From Triplophysa rosa (lineage: Eukaryota; Chordata; Actinopteri; Cypriniformes; Nemacheilidae), in contig NC_079904.1 in assembly GCF_024868665.1 (NCBI RefSeq), positions 16,556,368 to 16,620,367 of the forward strand: 64,000 nt of DNA, written 5' to 3'. The position numbers and the translations under genes are program-made. Of this stretch, positions 34,922 to 48,344 are shown in pieces; the stretch's first letter is position 1, and each line of letters starts with the position of its first letter. Under the pieces are notes generated by a model. That model did no database searches. It saw nothing but the letters and a program-made list of their open reading frames with translations, and had not been told where the DNA came from.

Positions 34922-37918
34922 TACAACAAATAATAAAGACAACATGAAACACAATTTAACTCACCAGCTGACATGAACAGCACGAAATGGTGTAACTATA
35001 TCTCTTCCTTGTTCCGTGAGCAGTTGCTTTTTTACTAGAAAAAGGGGGTGTCCCAAAACTGTCTGAAAGGTTGGGAAATTCTATTGTGATATACTTCTTT
35101 CATTCATTTTAAGGAAACTAAACAGACTTCCATAAGGAGGACCAAGTACTTAAAATAACATATATAAATATTGAATCATTTAAAAGTTGTGCTATTGCAG
35201 ACTTTTAATATTTAATAGTACTTTTTTATCCATATTTTTTTTATCAAAAAGAATACATTAGTTTACACTGGCATGGTGTATTATTGTTATTATTATTATT
35301 ATTAGTCATTCTAGTCTGGCTATTTATCATTACTAATATTTTCATCTACTATTTTATATAACATTCTGTTTCCTGGAGCATTTCAACTTGTCATCTCCAA
35401 CTGAAGATACAAGAATATAAGAAAAAGGCTGTCCTAAACAATAACATCTGATTATCATGACTAGGCCTATTGCAGGACACAAACATTACAAATATCTGAA
35501 CCTTGAAGAACATTGTAAAAGTTTTCACAGCTTTGCAATGGGTTTTACTTTGCATGCTCTCTATTGAATGAGTATGGAATATATTTGAGTGGAATTACTG
35601 TAAAAAGAGTCTGATAAGCAATTACAAAAACTTAGATAAACAAGGGCAAAGAGGAACAGCGCAGCAGCGGTTAGTGTGCAATATGCTGGTTTGATAATCG
35701 TTCAGAACAAATGAAAGGAAGCGCTCACCTGCGTGCGTCACTTGCTCATCCAGTAGGGGCTGGTTTTAGTTCAACGGGCAGAAAATGAATCCTGTACTTA
35801 CTTCATCCACTCAGATGCTGTCACGAGTCATTTAAAGACCAGTGCGATGTCAACAGCTTTGGGCAAAATTGCACGTACAACTAAAGGAGAAAGAAATAGC
35901 CTAGACTGCGTCAAATGTAATGAATTAAAAATTTCCTATTACACAGCCAAAGTTTACCTCAAGGGGGCGCTAGACGGCCCATAAAGCGAAATATTTCGTT
36001 TTAGCTGATTCTTTTTTTATCTCAAAGTTTTAAATTAGCAAAAGTGCATAACATATTATGATGTAAATATATTCAATACAATGATTTGTAACTAACATAC
36101 TTCACCTAAAACAATCAAATATAGACATCTCAATAAAGTAAAAGCATCTTAAACAGAGATTGGCTCAAAATTAACAGCGCAGAAACGTCACAGCGACGTT
36201 TCTGTACTTCTTCTGCTGTGTGTCTGGAAATAATTTCTGCTTATAAAACGTCATTGCAGTGAAAATAGTAAAAGATATATGTAAAATGATTGTTAGTTTT
36301 ACAACATCCGGACCGAGGACCCCGCCCCTTTTAAGAATTATGTTATTTGCCGTTCTATGCATTTGTTCTATTAGAGAAGTCCTCGCTGATTCTCCGCTCA
36401 TTTAAAGTGAGAGCGCCCTTTAGTGGCTCAGAGACCAAATCACATATATTTTTATGTATATAAATATTTATAAATGTATTGATATATATTCACCACCGTC
36501 CAGCCAAGCCCAATTAGTCCACTTTTCTTGTTTTAACATAACTTTCAACTAAACGTGATGTTGCTGATTTATTCACATTTTAATAATACCTACTATGTCT
36601 TTTATAACTATATTTATAGTGCATATGTCTTATAAAATTATATTTGTGAGAACATGGTGAAATAGCCTGAGCATTTCAAGGACACTTTTAAAAATAAAGG
36701 CATTACAAAAGGTTCACAGCAATGCCGCATAGAATAACAATTTTCCCAGAGCTATTCAGTCAAAAGTTCTTATAAGAACCATTTCTTTCTTACCTCTTCA
36801 TAGTCTTAAAACAATCCTTTTCCAAAACAAAGAACCTTTTGTGAAACAGGGAGGTTTGTTGGATATTAAAGGTTCTTTCTGCCATTGTGTGACAAACCTC
36901 AATACACACATGTGTTAATGGCTAACTTCATGGATGAAAATAGTCCCCCAAAGGATGTTTAAGCAGAAACACACCCACCTCTGTTTATAAATTCAAGACA
37001 TTCCCAACAGCATTCTTGATCTTATCGTGTCCTGCTTACCACTATCACAAACCTCACTCTTTTTGTCCCTGCATTTCTTCATAACCTTATGCTACATTCT
37101 CTTGAGACAGAGGAAAAAATGTGTTAATGGCCTTGAAATATTTGGTTATTTATGCTGTACTTATTACTTACAACTTACAATTAAGGAAAGACAATATTAA
37201 GAGAAAAATACACAAATTCTACCTTAATTTAAGAAAGACATTGATGTTAGCCCTTGCTCTTTGCATTTGGAAACAGTGCCCTACATTTTCTGGCATTAGA
37301 GTTATGTGAAAAAAAATATGGAAGGATAGTCTGTTTAATAATAAAATGATTGTCTTTTCATTTGATGTGCACAACGAAAATGATTTTTTTTTGTGTGTGT
37401 TATTAAAAAAGCTTTTATTATATATAGCCTACTGTATATACTGTATAAACTATAATAAAAAATGATGACATACACTGTGTACATCTCAAATACACACTAC
37501 CACTATTCCATCAAAAATAAGGGAGGGTAAAATCCAGAAATTACAGCTTGCACAGCTTGCATCAGTGTTGATGTTTCATGCCCACATGTGGACATGAACA
37601 GACATGCACTGTAACATTATCTATGCAAGTCTGGAGTTTTCAGAAATCTTGCTTTTATTCTCAAATCTGCAAACCACTGACATTTGAGGCAGAAATCACT
37701 TGAAGTATAGACAGACAATTTTTCCTTTAAAAAGGAAGAGAACAGCAGCTTAAGCAAACTAAAGTCTGTGATTTGTCTGAAACACGCCCACAGTGACACA
37801 AACAATAAACTGGCTCCTCCCATTACAACCTCATGCGAACACTAGGGACACAGACACACAACTCTCTCTCGCTCCCCACATAACTGCTGTAATTTGTTTT
37901 GTTTTCTGTGTTTTTCAG
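34922..37918. other. sirt5 upstream region and intergenic DNA before the TRIM gene
   Basis: Contains the unplaced 5' non-coding exon(s) and promoter of sirt5 and the 5' leader of the TRIM gene; neither start site could be fixed. A common fish repeat related to 26673-26835 lies at about 36681-36890 (AGGTTC.CAGCAATGCC). Otherwise AT-rich without a supported gene. Confidence 0.4.
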
Positions 37919-37933
37919 CTCAAACTGTAAAAT

Positions 37934-40900
37934 ATGGCAGAAGAAGAGACTGGTATTTATGTCAACCAGGAACAGTTCAGCTGTCCCATCTGCATGGACC
38001 TTCTGCGAGACCCCGTGACCATTCCTTGTGGACACAACTACTGCTTGGACTGCATTAAACGCTTCTGGGAACAAAAGAACCAGAGGAAAGTCTGCAGCTG
38101 TCCAGAGTGTAGACAGACCTTCTCCCCGAGACCCACTCTCAACAAAAACACACTTTTCGCTGAAGTTGTTGAGAAGTTGAGACATACTGGAATCCGTTCC
38201 CAAGCCATGCCTGGTGATAAGATCAATGAAGGCATTTCAAAAGAAAAGCAGGAACTCATCGTGTATTGTGAGGTACGTCCGTCTTCCTAACTTAACTTGA
38301 CAAAGTTTATATAAAACTTCATAATTACTTTCATGTCTTCAGCAAACATGTTATGCGTAACAGATCAGTACTTTATGTACAAGATGGCTCCAAATAACAT
38401 TTTGACTCACCTAAAAGCCACACCTAAAATGTATAAATGTCATTGCATTGAATGACATAATAATAATACTAAATATATTTATAATAAAATAGCTTGTAAC
38501 TTACTTTAAAAATAGCAGAAGGGCACATTTTTAAGTGTTAAAAATAAGTTTGTTAAAATAACAGAGGGATGCAGATGTGGACTATTTTTACACTCAAGTA
38601 CATTTTTCTATGTATATATTTTTTCAAGAGTGTTTTTTTATTTTACTTTAGTATATTATGATGCTTATAGCATAATTTAAGGTACTTTTTACTGTTGGCA
38701 CATTAAAAATGTAATTTCTTACTTTTACTCAAGTAACATTTTTGAGTAACATTTTTGAGTAAAAGTAAGAAAGTAGGCTACTATCTTTAATGTTAAGTAT
38801 TAAAGGCAGCAAAACAACAGTTTTATGAAATGTCGTGGAGCAAAAAGTAGAACATGCTTTATAATGTAGTAAAGTAAAAAAAATCCAAAGTTAAAATACT
38901 GATAAAGTACAGATATTTGAAAAAGCTTACTTTTAAGATATGAGATACGTAAGTACTTCTGTTTAACTTCATTCGCTGGTTTTATTAATTTACTAAAACC
39001 TTAAGACCAGTTAACTTCAAGTAAAGGCTAAAGTAAATTCTAGGCAAGTAAACTGCTGGTTTGACGATTTGCTATCTAATGACATACACTTTCGTTTTGC
39101 TGGTTGGTCATGTACAGTATGTTTTGTCATTGTGCATAATTTCATGGCTTAAAGCAAGAGCTAAAGCAATCCCAGAGAAGATGCCAGCAAATAATAAGGG
39201 AGCGAGAGGAAGAGCTGCATCTTCTGAATCAAACCGTTGTCTTTCTCAGGGTGAGTAGAGAGTCCTAATGGAGAAAAGGTTCGTTGGGAGATTCAGTACA
39301 TGTAGACTTTTTACAGTCCTGGCTTCATCATTTCTCAAGCAGAGCTCTGCCCAGTCAGCAGTGAAGGAAACAGAGAGGATCTTCAGTGAGATGATTCAGT
39401 CTATCGAGTCCTTGTGTTCTGAGCTGACAGAGATGATAAATGTAAAGGAGCAAATGGAATTAGACGAGGCGCACGGCTTTATGGAGAAACTGGAGCAGGA
39501 GATCGTAGAGATGAAGAGAAGAGATGCCGAATATGACCAGCTTTCACACCTTGATGATAAGAGTCAGTTTCTAAAGGTAACATAGGTTGCGGTCACATGC
39601 ATAAAGTATTTTTTTAGCTTCTTGCTAAAAGAGTTTGTTTTGTCCCTTCAGAGTTACGAGTCACTGCGTGGTCTGCCACGGTTGGAGATTCCTCCTGCAG
39701 TTCTGGTCAATCCGGACTTTTCTTTTGAGATGGTGTCGAGAAAATTGACAGATCTGAGTGGTGATATTAAAGATCTGTGCCAGAAAAAATCAGAGAAATT
39801 AGCTAAGAAAGGTGAGGCGATGTCTGAATATTCCACCTGTTGCACCACAACAGCCAAAAGGTGTTTCCGGATATACAATTCTTACTCTTTTAATTCTATT
39901 CTATGAAGAGCACAGCTGGTCAAAAGTGATGTCTAACTGATATCTTTGCCTTATACTCAAATATTATTAAACTTGTATTACAAAATGTGTGTTCAGTGTT
40001 GGGTTTATGTTGCTAGTTGGACTTGGAGTGTAAACTTAAGATCAGCTTTGGGAAGAATTTAAAGAAACCTGGCAAAAAAAATGTAATGTAACACATGCAC
40101 CTTTTTTGCTAAAGGGTAAAGAGAATGACTTCCAAAAATGACTACGAATAAATAAATAAACAAACATTAATAACAGTTTGAAATGTTATGTGTTTATAAA
40201 CCTCATAGTCTATGGTTCAATCTAACCCAAGGGCACTTTGAAAGCAAATTTTGTACAAATTTGAAAGAAATTTTGAAAGAAATGGGTGAAATTATTTAGA
40301 ATGTACTGAATGGTGTATTTTGTTTATTTTAGTACAAAACCTCAAATTTATTCCCACCCCTGAGCCCAAGGTCAGAGAGCAGTTTTTGGAATGTGAGTGA
40401 TACAGACATGCTATCAAATGCAATCAAATATGCAAAAGATATAAAATGACAATAAATGACTCAAAATGTTTCTCTTAATATCAGATTCAGGTCCCCTGAC
40501 TCTAGACCTTAACACAGCTCACAGAAACCTCAGCGTTTGCACAGAGAGCGGAGAGGTGACATTCAGCAGAACAGCTCTGTCTGTTCCTGACCACCCAGAG
40601 AGATTTGATATCTATCACCAAGTCCTGTGCAGGGAGAGCGTATCTGGCCGCTGTTACTTCGAGGCCGAGTGGAGCGGCAAAGGTCCTGTGCAAATAGCAG
40701 TGTGCTATGAGGAGATCAGCAGAAAAGGAATAAGTGGCTTATGTGCATTTGGACACAATTTCCAGTCCTGGAGTTTGGTGTGCTCTGATGACTCTTATGC
40801 ATTGTGGCACAGTGAAAAAGAGACCAGGATTTCCAAAATGCAAGCGTCTCGTAGGATTGGCGTTTATGTTGATTTCCACGCTGGGATTTTGGCATTTTAC

Positions 40901-41017
40901 AGCATCACGGACACAATGAGTTTAATCCACAGAATCCAAGTTACATTTAGCCAGCCACTGTATCCTGGCTTCAGGATTACCACTGGGTCAAGTTTGAAAC
41001 TTTGCTATCCACTTTAA
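37934..41017 (+). CDS. TRIM-family E3 ubiquitin ligase, RING-coiled coil-B30.2 without B-box
   Basis: Probable ubiquitin ligase of the large fish TRIM group (finTRIM/TRIM25/TRIM16-like), many of which act in antiviral immunity. Six coding exons with agreeing phases: 37934-38272, 39155-39250, 39343-39576, 39652-39811, 40333-40392 and 40485-41017; 1,422 bp, 473 aa. The 96-, 234- and 60-bp exons are the sizes typical of this group. Residues about 16-62 form a C3HC4 RING (CPICMDLL, CGHNYCLDC, CPEC). Exons 2-3 form the coiled coil (QELKQSQRRCQQIIRERE; SAVKETERIFSEMIQSIE). The last exon is PRY-SPRY (LTLDLNTAHRNL, RCYFEAEW, GVYVDFHAGILAFY, YPGFRI). Exon 1 ends at residue 113 with GTACGT, leaving no room for a B-box. 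A TTTTTCAG acceptor at 37911-37918 implies a 5' non-coding exon. Orthology not assigned. Confidence 0.9.
38500..38990. repeat. repeat in intron 1 of the TRIM gene
   Basis: AT-rich block with recurring ACTCAAGTA, TTTTTGAGTAA (directly repeated at about 38738 and 38752) and AAGTA-type motifs in both orientations, ending AAGTACTTCTGTTT. It looks like an old inverted-repeat transposon. It contains no cysteine-rich open frame that would supply a missing B-box exon. Confidence 0.45.
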
Positions 41018-41295
41018 TTGCAGTAAAGTATGGAGTTTAATGGAGTTCAGGTGGTAGAGCATGGGTTTGATTTCTGGGGAAAACACATTCTCATAAAATG
41101 TATAGATTAAATGCACTTCAAGTCACTTTAGATAAGAGCATGGCTAATGCATAAATGTAGTGTAAATACGTGCAGTTATATACTTTGGAAATACTACAAG
41201 GGCCTTTAAAATAAGGCCTGAAACACAGAACAGTAAACCCTTCAGCCATGACAGTAAAGCTGACACTATAGCATCGATGTTCATCTTATTGCTTT

Positions 41296-41301
41296 AATAA
41301 A
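41296..41301 (+). terminator. candidate polyadenylation signal of the TRIM gene
   Basis: AATAAA 279 nt downstream of the stop codon, the first such hexamer after the coding region. Cleavage site not shown. Confidence 0.45.
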
Positions 41302-43678
41302 CCATAAAGTAGTAAAAATATGTCAATAAGCACTTTTTTCAATTACATCTTATTGTATCAAGCAAATGTGGTCCAGTTAGAAGATATAGCTGTACATAAT
41401 ATCAAGATTAATAGTTGCCAGTATATAAGATGCTTTGATGGAATATACTGTATGCAGTAGTTTGTTACACTAAACGTTAGCTATAAAACATTGAATACAT
41501 TGCTTTTGTAGTTACGGAAGACCTCGAAATGTTATTGACATATCCAGTGACCTTAATCTGCAATGTGGGCCTCGTATTAACGAAAGCAAACATCAACAAT
41601 GTTGATTTCATGTATGAATATCATTCATTTTAATTGGGGAACAAAAACAACCCATTCCGCTAAATTCTGTTAATTGGGCAACATCAATTCAAGTAACTGT
41701 ATGCAAGTTTAATAAATTCGAAACTCAACAGTTAACGGTTAAAACTTTTAAAGTATGTATACATTTGCATTTGTTAATAAATTAGGAACTAACACTGAAC
41801 TGTACTAACCAAGACTATTAAATGCCATGATTCTTCATTGCTAGTTCATGCTCCCTAATGCATACAACCATATTGTAAAGTGTTACCATAAATAGTTTCA
41901 CATTTCTTACAGCTTAATGCTCGTAAAGGGATGCAATGAGAATTGCAATGGCATTTCATTCAGAAAGAACACCTGTTAACGTTTCTTCATCTGCTTAAAT
42001 CATTCCCAGGAGGGAATCAATTTTCAGATACTGATCCCTGGTCAGTAACACAGCATTAGGCCCAAAGATGCTCATGAGACATATGTTCTTGAGCATATGC
42101 TGTACTAAATGATATTTACAGGGAAATTCAGTTAAATAGAGTTCATTCATTTCAATGCAGACATTAAATAAACAGTAAATATACATATTAACATGGAGTC
42201 ACTGCTAGTTCATTTGCATTTATAAAACACAGTCAATCCCTAATTACAGGGACAAACTCGAAGCTTCACCAGCAACGAAACAGACAGTTTTTGTAAGCCC
42301 TATAGAGAACATTTCTATGCAAGGCACTGGTACCTATGATTATGAACATACAAACAAACACAGAGAACAGCAGAATATGTGTAAAGTGAAAACAGACGTT
42401 CTACAGCAAGGTGTAGCTACAACATCACATAACTGCGTTTCTTGTGTGAATACATCATATTTTATATGACTAAAACATCACCACGTGACCCACAAATAAA
42501 GGCAAAAACATAAGACATGTGGCCCTTCGTACACACCCAGGCAGTCCTGTTTACTGTTGCTTGGCAACTGCTTACCTGCAAGGGCACAGCATGCAAAAGC
42601 GGTTAAACAGGAGACAAACTGATTCGTGTTGAATCACTCGCTACAAAGATCAATGTGATGCATACAGAATCAACAGCAAACCAAATGAAACATTAAATGT
42701 TTCTTTTTTAAATGCATATTTATGACAGACAGCAGGACACAAAACAGACATTCATGGTTGTGCATTGATGGTATACTAGTCTCAAAATAAGTATAAAATA
42801 ATGTGCGAGGCAGCTGGGCGCGAGAATCTTATAACACGCGTGACTATACTCTGTAGTGAAAGTGCAAAGGGCATTTAATTTAAGCTATATTTTAACAAAA
42901 CATACAGGAAGACGAAAGCACATTGACTCTGGTGGGCATTGACACTTTTTTTTCACTATAAAAATGGCATCAAATCTGAAGTCACTGTTACAATGTGGAC
43001 ACGTAATGAGAGATTGTGCGTGAACATTGTGCGTGTGCATTCACACCCATCAAGAAAGGGTGAGGCTCAGTAAAGGAACTGTAAAAAAAAAATGGTGACA
43101 CTTCTAAATCCTGAAAGATAACTACAAAGTGATAAATCCACATTAGTACCAGAGTATAATGTTAAACTGGACCGTTATGACAGAATAACTACTACAACAA
43201 TGATATATTTAGCGTGCAGTGCATCTCTGTGATCTCGCGGTGAACTGAAATATAACTTTATGATAAAACGTAAAATTAGTGTTTAAAAAACAACTGCATC
43301 AAATCATTGAGTAATGCATAAATATAAACTGAACATACCATATAACTTGGTTGTTTTGTGATAGAAAAGATTCATGAAATATCCCCTTGTGTTTGCAATT
43401 CATTTTGTGTTTTGTTTCTTGTTTCTGATATCAACTCATTTCTCATTTAAAGACTATGCAAGGTGTAACATCTCCCAATGTAAAAAAATATAGAAACAAT
43501 AATTATACATAACAGACATTAAACAAACACTTAAAAGACACAAACCGTAACAACGACCAGATTTGTCTGTAAATAATCCAGTACCTGAGAGCAGTTCATC
43601 AATGATGGATTTCGAGTGTTTTGCTTTGCATTGCATTGTGGGTATGTACCCCTTTCCTGGGGAGGAGTTGGAAGGCGA
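41302..43678. other. region between the TRIM gene and tmem205
   Basis: No exon supported. AT-rich single-copy-looking DNA between two converging genes; part of it may be the 3' UTR of tmem205. No transposon with clear ends was recognised. Confidence 0.4.
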
Positions 43679-44565
43679 TCAGAGTGTGGTGAGGTTCTCC
43701 GCCAGGTAATATAGACTGTAACCATTACATATGATACAGCATAGGTTACAAAGTGAGGAGAGCAGGTGGTACAACCATAGACGGCCACTCAAATGTTTAT
43801 ACTTCGGGTCGGTCTCACAAAGTTTGGCATAAGCCTCCCGATTGGACGAGAGTCCGATGTCTTGACCCAACCCACAGGCCTGCTCAATCAAATGCATGTC
43901 TGCCATAATTTCCGACGTCATCTGACCGAACCACTGGGCATTCACTGCAGCTACAGTCACGCAGACAAAATAAATTAAGATCTGTAAAAAAGTAATAATA
44001 ATTAGCATTCTCTACCCAAGTACAGTAACATATTTTTACACTACCTCTGTTAACAAGGAGCGTCTATTTTTTTTGAGAGGGCACAAGTGCCTTGACTCTT
44101 GGTGCCCTTAGATAAGAGTAAGCAAAAGAATCATGAACGGGCACAACATAATGTTCCCTACCTGGAAGGCTTCTTTGTCATCCAACAGCTCGCTGGGATG
44201 GTACATGGCGAATAAAGTGAGGTTAAAGAAAGCGCAGGCTGAGCCGATATGCAGGTAATACGGGAAGAGCCGGCTCTGGATGAAGCCAAACGTGTGCCTG
44301 TTTAGATGGTTGTCCATCACAAAGCCTGAATAAAACAACATAATAAACTTGGTGAACTTGAAAGGTTTTGCAGCTCACTTTTGAGCCTTGTTTAAGAAAT
44401 AATGTATGAAAACAATACAGTCCAGCATCTAAAGAGGGCTTGCATTTTTGGCAACACAAGCTTACCTGATATAAAGGTGACCCATATCTGCATTCCCCAG
44501 AAGGTGGAAAGAAACATGAGATGGAGGAGTTTAGCAGTGACAGGAGGCTCTCGGTCTGTAGTCAT
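43679..44565 (-). CDS. tmem205: transmembrane protein 205
   Basis: Small four-helix membrane protein of the DUF4149 type; human TMEM205 has been linked to cisplatin resistance, but the molecular role is unclear. Three coding exons: 44466-44565, 44162-44325 and 43679-43981, phases 1 and 0; 567 bp, 188 aa (human 189). Start MTTDREPPVTAKLLHLMFLSTFWGMQIWVTFISGF; then NRHTFGFIQSRLFPYYLHIGSACAFFN, the VTVAAVNAQWF helix, DPKYKHLSGRLWLYHLLSSLCNLCC and the end LAENLTTL. Hydrophobic segments lie at about residues 12-34, 57-75, 89-108 and 160-182. The start exon has an acceptor (CAACAG) at 44599-44604, so exon 1 is non-coding; a matching donor GTGAGTAG is at 45362-45368, next to a transposon end. Confidence 0.95.
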
Positions 44566-45368
44566 TTTCACCAGCAGGGCACACTCACTTCCACAATGCT
44601 GTTGAAAGGTGTAACAAAATGACAGATTATTTTGCTTCATACCTTTAGCTTTATTATTCATGCACCACTTAAGTTTGATGCAATCTTACACAAGTCTTAC
44701 GTCAGGTATTTGATGGTACAAAAGAGGTGGAGACGCTCGCCTTTCACCTAAATAAGTACGAGGACATACCACAATGGAACAAACCTTACTAAATTACACC
44801 TCATATAAATATTGTCTGTTAAACTGTCTGAATTGTATAAGTATTATGCGCTGGGAGAAGTAACAAGGACAAAGAAACGCTCATTGTGCAGGCGGTGTCT
44901 TAAAACTTAGTACACTTCCAACCCCAGAGTGCAAAAATAAAAATAACCATGGTTTCACTATCATAACCATATAGTGGTATTCGTAGAAGAACTATAGTAA
45001 CCACTATAACTATGCAACAAAAAACATGCATATCGTGTTATAAAAAGCCATGTTCATTTTCATAAGGTAAATCCACAAATGTAGCACGCGCGTATAAAGC
45101 CCAAATAAACAATTTCACTTATGAGACGCATCCAAGGTGTCTGAAAAACCGCATGCGTAGCGAATTTCACAACACCGCAAAATGTTTCTGATATTTTAAA
45201 TAGCACCCATTTATACAACACACATTCACGCGCACGTCCACAAGAGGTTAATGGAGTTAGCATTTCCGTCGCGTCAGGTAAAGTTACACACTGGCTGTGT
45301 TATGAAATATGTAATATTTTACAGCTAATGCTACATCCTGTCACATGCATAGTCCCAGATCTACTCAC

Positions 45369-45420
45369 CGGAAGGTCAGCCGTGATTGTAATTCGTCAGT
45401 GGCCGGTGTTGTGAAGAAAC
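45369..45420 (-). other. candidate 5' non-coding exon of tmem205
   Basis: On the minus strand the sequence ending CTTCCG is followed by a consensus donor GTGAGTAG (45362-45368). It is the only strong donor found between the coding start and the CpG-containing DNA upstream. The exon would begin in or beside the transposon end at 45421. Inferred from splice signals only. Confidence 0.4.
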
Positions 45421-46416
45421 CTGTGTCCCAATTCGGGGGCTGCAACCTTCCAAGCTCTTAAAAAAAGAGGACTTGGTCTTCAAAGCAGCCTCAAAAGTCC
45501 AAGAAGCTAAGTGAAATGAGACGGTCCAACGTTAGCCTCGTGGAGGATTTTCTAATTGCGTGCGTCACCTGCTGCTCCTGTTGCGTGGTGACAGCAGCAG
45601 GACACGGCAGAGACGTTTCTGTCTTTTTTAAACAAACACGGAGCCAGAAAAATAACATTTTATTTTAGAGAATATGACACGTTTATGTAGATTAAAACAG
45701 CCCAACAGTATATTAAATTAACTAACCTTAGAAATGTAAAACACAATGCACCAATAATGTTAATTAACAACATCATATATAATATTAAAACACTGAAATG
45801 GACCGTTTTTGTGAATTATATACTTTTGTTTAACTAAAGTTTCGATCGACTATTTAACATTTTCAAGCCGTTACAGGCGCGCAATGAATCTCGGGATGGC
45901 CAAAGCTGTGAAGATTCGCTCTATCCTTAAAGTCACCATGAAATCAAACCGGAAAATTCTAAGTGTTTTACACAGTGTTGCAGTGATTATTAAATATGAT
46001 TTATCCGTGGACACAATTTTTTTTAAATTAATTTGCAATCATTAATCAAAAACATTAAGCTCCTCACCCCCCGCTCAACAACAACTCTTCACCACATGAC
46101 GTAGGCAACAAAAAGAGGTAGAACTATACTGACTGTCCAATGGCCAGGCATTTCTAGCCCTCCCCTCCAGGCCCAACGTACAACAAACCAATCAAAACGG
46201 GAAGGGCAAAATAACGCCCGCCCTACTTTCAGAAGCCGTTTCACTCAGATATACGTCACGATACGGAAAAGAAGTCAATCGCAACTTCCGTTTCATGGCG
46301 ATTTTAAAAACCCACGGAAATAAGTTTGCATTTTGGGGCTGCTTTTGAAGCAACATTTGAATCGGGACAGCGGACAGCACTGCTGTGACGCAATTGGGAC
46401 ACGAATTGGGACACAG
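45421..46416. mobile_element. candidate DNA transposon or paired repeat (CTGTGTCCCAATTCG ends)
   Basis: CTGTGTCCCAATTCG at 45421-45435 is matched exactly in inverse at 46402-46416, giving a 996-bp unit with 15-bp inverted ends. I see no clear target duplication, so it could also be two separate insertions. No transposase. A CpG-containing stretch of similar repetitive character continues to about 46700. Confidence 0.5.
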
Positions 46417-46866
46417 CTCTAGTGAATCCGTCTGCGTCCCGTACGACCACAAGACCCACCCATTTCTATACAGTGCGCCCACTCCATAGCATTTCAGTCT
46501 GTCTAAGGGGCGATTCACATTTCGCGTCTAAATCCGTGCGGAAAACGCGATCCGCGCCGCTTTCTCTAGTCAACCCTTGTTTACACCGCACGCATCTGCC
46601 GCAAGATACGGCTCCGGCGAGGTTTTGTTCCCTCCTCAATGCGGTGCCAATGTACACCAGGAGCGTGTCAAATGCAAAGCGGTGGAATTCGCGAGACCAC
46701 GTGATTTGCCTGTCCGACTTTTATAGGTTATACCTTAAGAAAGTTGTCTAAATGGTTATGTTTGTCTGGTATATTGTTGTGTTTATTGCAATAAGTCATG
46801 CTTTGTTCCCTTACGAAAATTAACCATGGTTTTACTTAAAGCAAAACAAAAAGATTATTATAGTTC

Positions 46867-47602
46867 GGTAACGCTTTAGATTACGGCCCGCAATGTACCG
46901 CATAATTAAACAGGATTTACAGCGTAACTACTTGTAACAATAATGTACCTCTACAGTACATTTATGTAGATAAAAGGGAACAATATGTAAAGATTGGGGA
47001 ACTGAATGAAATATAAAAATCCAAATCAATCCGCTCTTGAACTACTTGATTATAGTCTCAAAAGATCAACATTGGTTTTGCACATTTTACACATTAAAAC
47101 TCATCAAAATAACTCATAGTGACCAGCAATCATAAAATCAATCAAATAAAAATGAATCCTAAAGTGAAAACTCTGTCAAATGTACAGTTGACAGACAGTC
47201 TGTCGTGCTGTTTTGCTTGCGCAAAAATTGAACGCATCAATTCCCCTTATTTCATGTTTGCTATGATAATAAAATAAGAACTCCGTACTTAATGGATATC
47301 CACAATAGCTTATTTATGGGTATATTGTGATTACAAAAATGTAGTGTATGTTCATGCTAAGATTGTTGTATAGCAAACTGCAGGTCATGCATACCACATT
47401 ATATTAAAATAGTTACCCCTTAGATTTAAAATAGGCTACTTACAGTATAAATACAGTATTTTCTTTATTCCCCAAACTTTGTATATTGTTACCCTTTACC
47501 TACAAATATGTACTGTAGAGGTACATTATTGTTACAAGTAGTTACGCTGTAAATTCTGTTTAATTACGAGGTACATTGAGGGCCGTAATATAAAGCGTTA
47601 CC
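46867..47602. mobile_element. hAT-type MITE with about 120-bp inverted arms
   Basis: Begins GGTAACGCTTTAGATTACGG and ends with the inverse CCGTAATATAAAGCGTTACC; the arms continue inward through TTACAGCGTAACTACTTGTA and its complement. A perfect 8-bp target duplication TATAGTTC flanks it (46859-46866, 47603-47610). No coding content. Confidence 0.85.
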
Positions 47603-47929
47603 TATAGTTCCTTGAAAGGGTTACCCACCGGAGTGATAGTTTCGAAGGGATGAAGGGTGTAGGAGTCTGAGACTGTTTCTTCAAGTGCCATTCTGCGTTA
47701 TCTTCCCATGCCCATAAAGAGGCGCCGTTGTCACACAAAGAACATGCGCAAACAATCATGGTTGAGCAAAGTGTCCAATCAGTTGTACCCTTCGAATCCT
47801 ATTGAGTGGCCATTTTTGAGAACTTCGGTTTGGAACGACCCTTCAACATGGTTGCCAACTCACAAACTCACACAATTTACTTTGTGTTGATGTCTACATT
47901 GGATTTATGACCCTTCCCCAATGGACATT

Positions 47930-48128
47930 TCTCCCACAGGTGACCAATATGTATGCTCCCTCATCAAAACCTGGCAGAATATTGAAGTGTTGGAGTCTAT
48001 TCACAATAAACTGCGTCATCTCCTGGATTTTACAAATGCTCTTGGGAATACTTAAGCCAGTTCTACACCTGCTGGTCACAACAGTCATGACTGAAGATGC
48101 TGAGGACACTGACCTCATTCTACATTGA
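47930..48128 (+). pseudogene. broken hAT transposase fragment
   Basis: One frame reads WQNIEVLESIHNKLRHLLDFTNALG and, after a frame shift, another reads LKPVLHLLVTTVMTEDAEDTDL. Together they match the (L)xxFTDALSGE...V(S)xLKPVLHL...DDTDLT region of hAT (ZBED-type) transposases. The shift and missing residues make it non-functional. It lies 330 bp from a non-autonomous hAT element, though nothing proves they belong together. Confidence 0.6.
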
Positions 48129-48344
48129 CTTCCCTTGTATTTATTTCCCCTACTATGTTAGTAAATGGGGAATGAGATCTGACATTCTTCCAAATATATT
48201 CCTTTATGTTCTGGAAAATGTTGACCAATTGGAATTGTTAGGGTTGCTTGCAGAGATTATTAATAATACATAAAATAATATTTAATAACAAAACACCCAA
48301 CATTAATTTAATTCTTTAATTTTACACTACACTACACTACAGCA

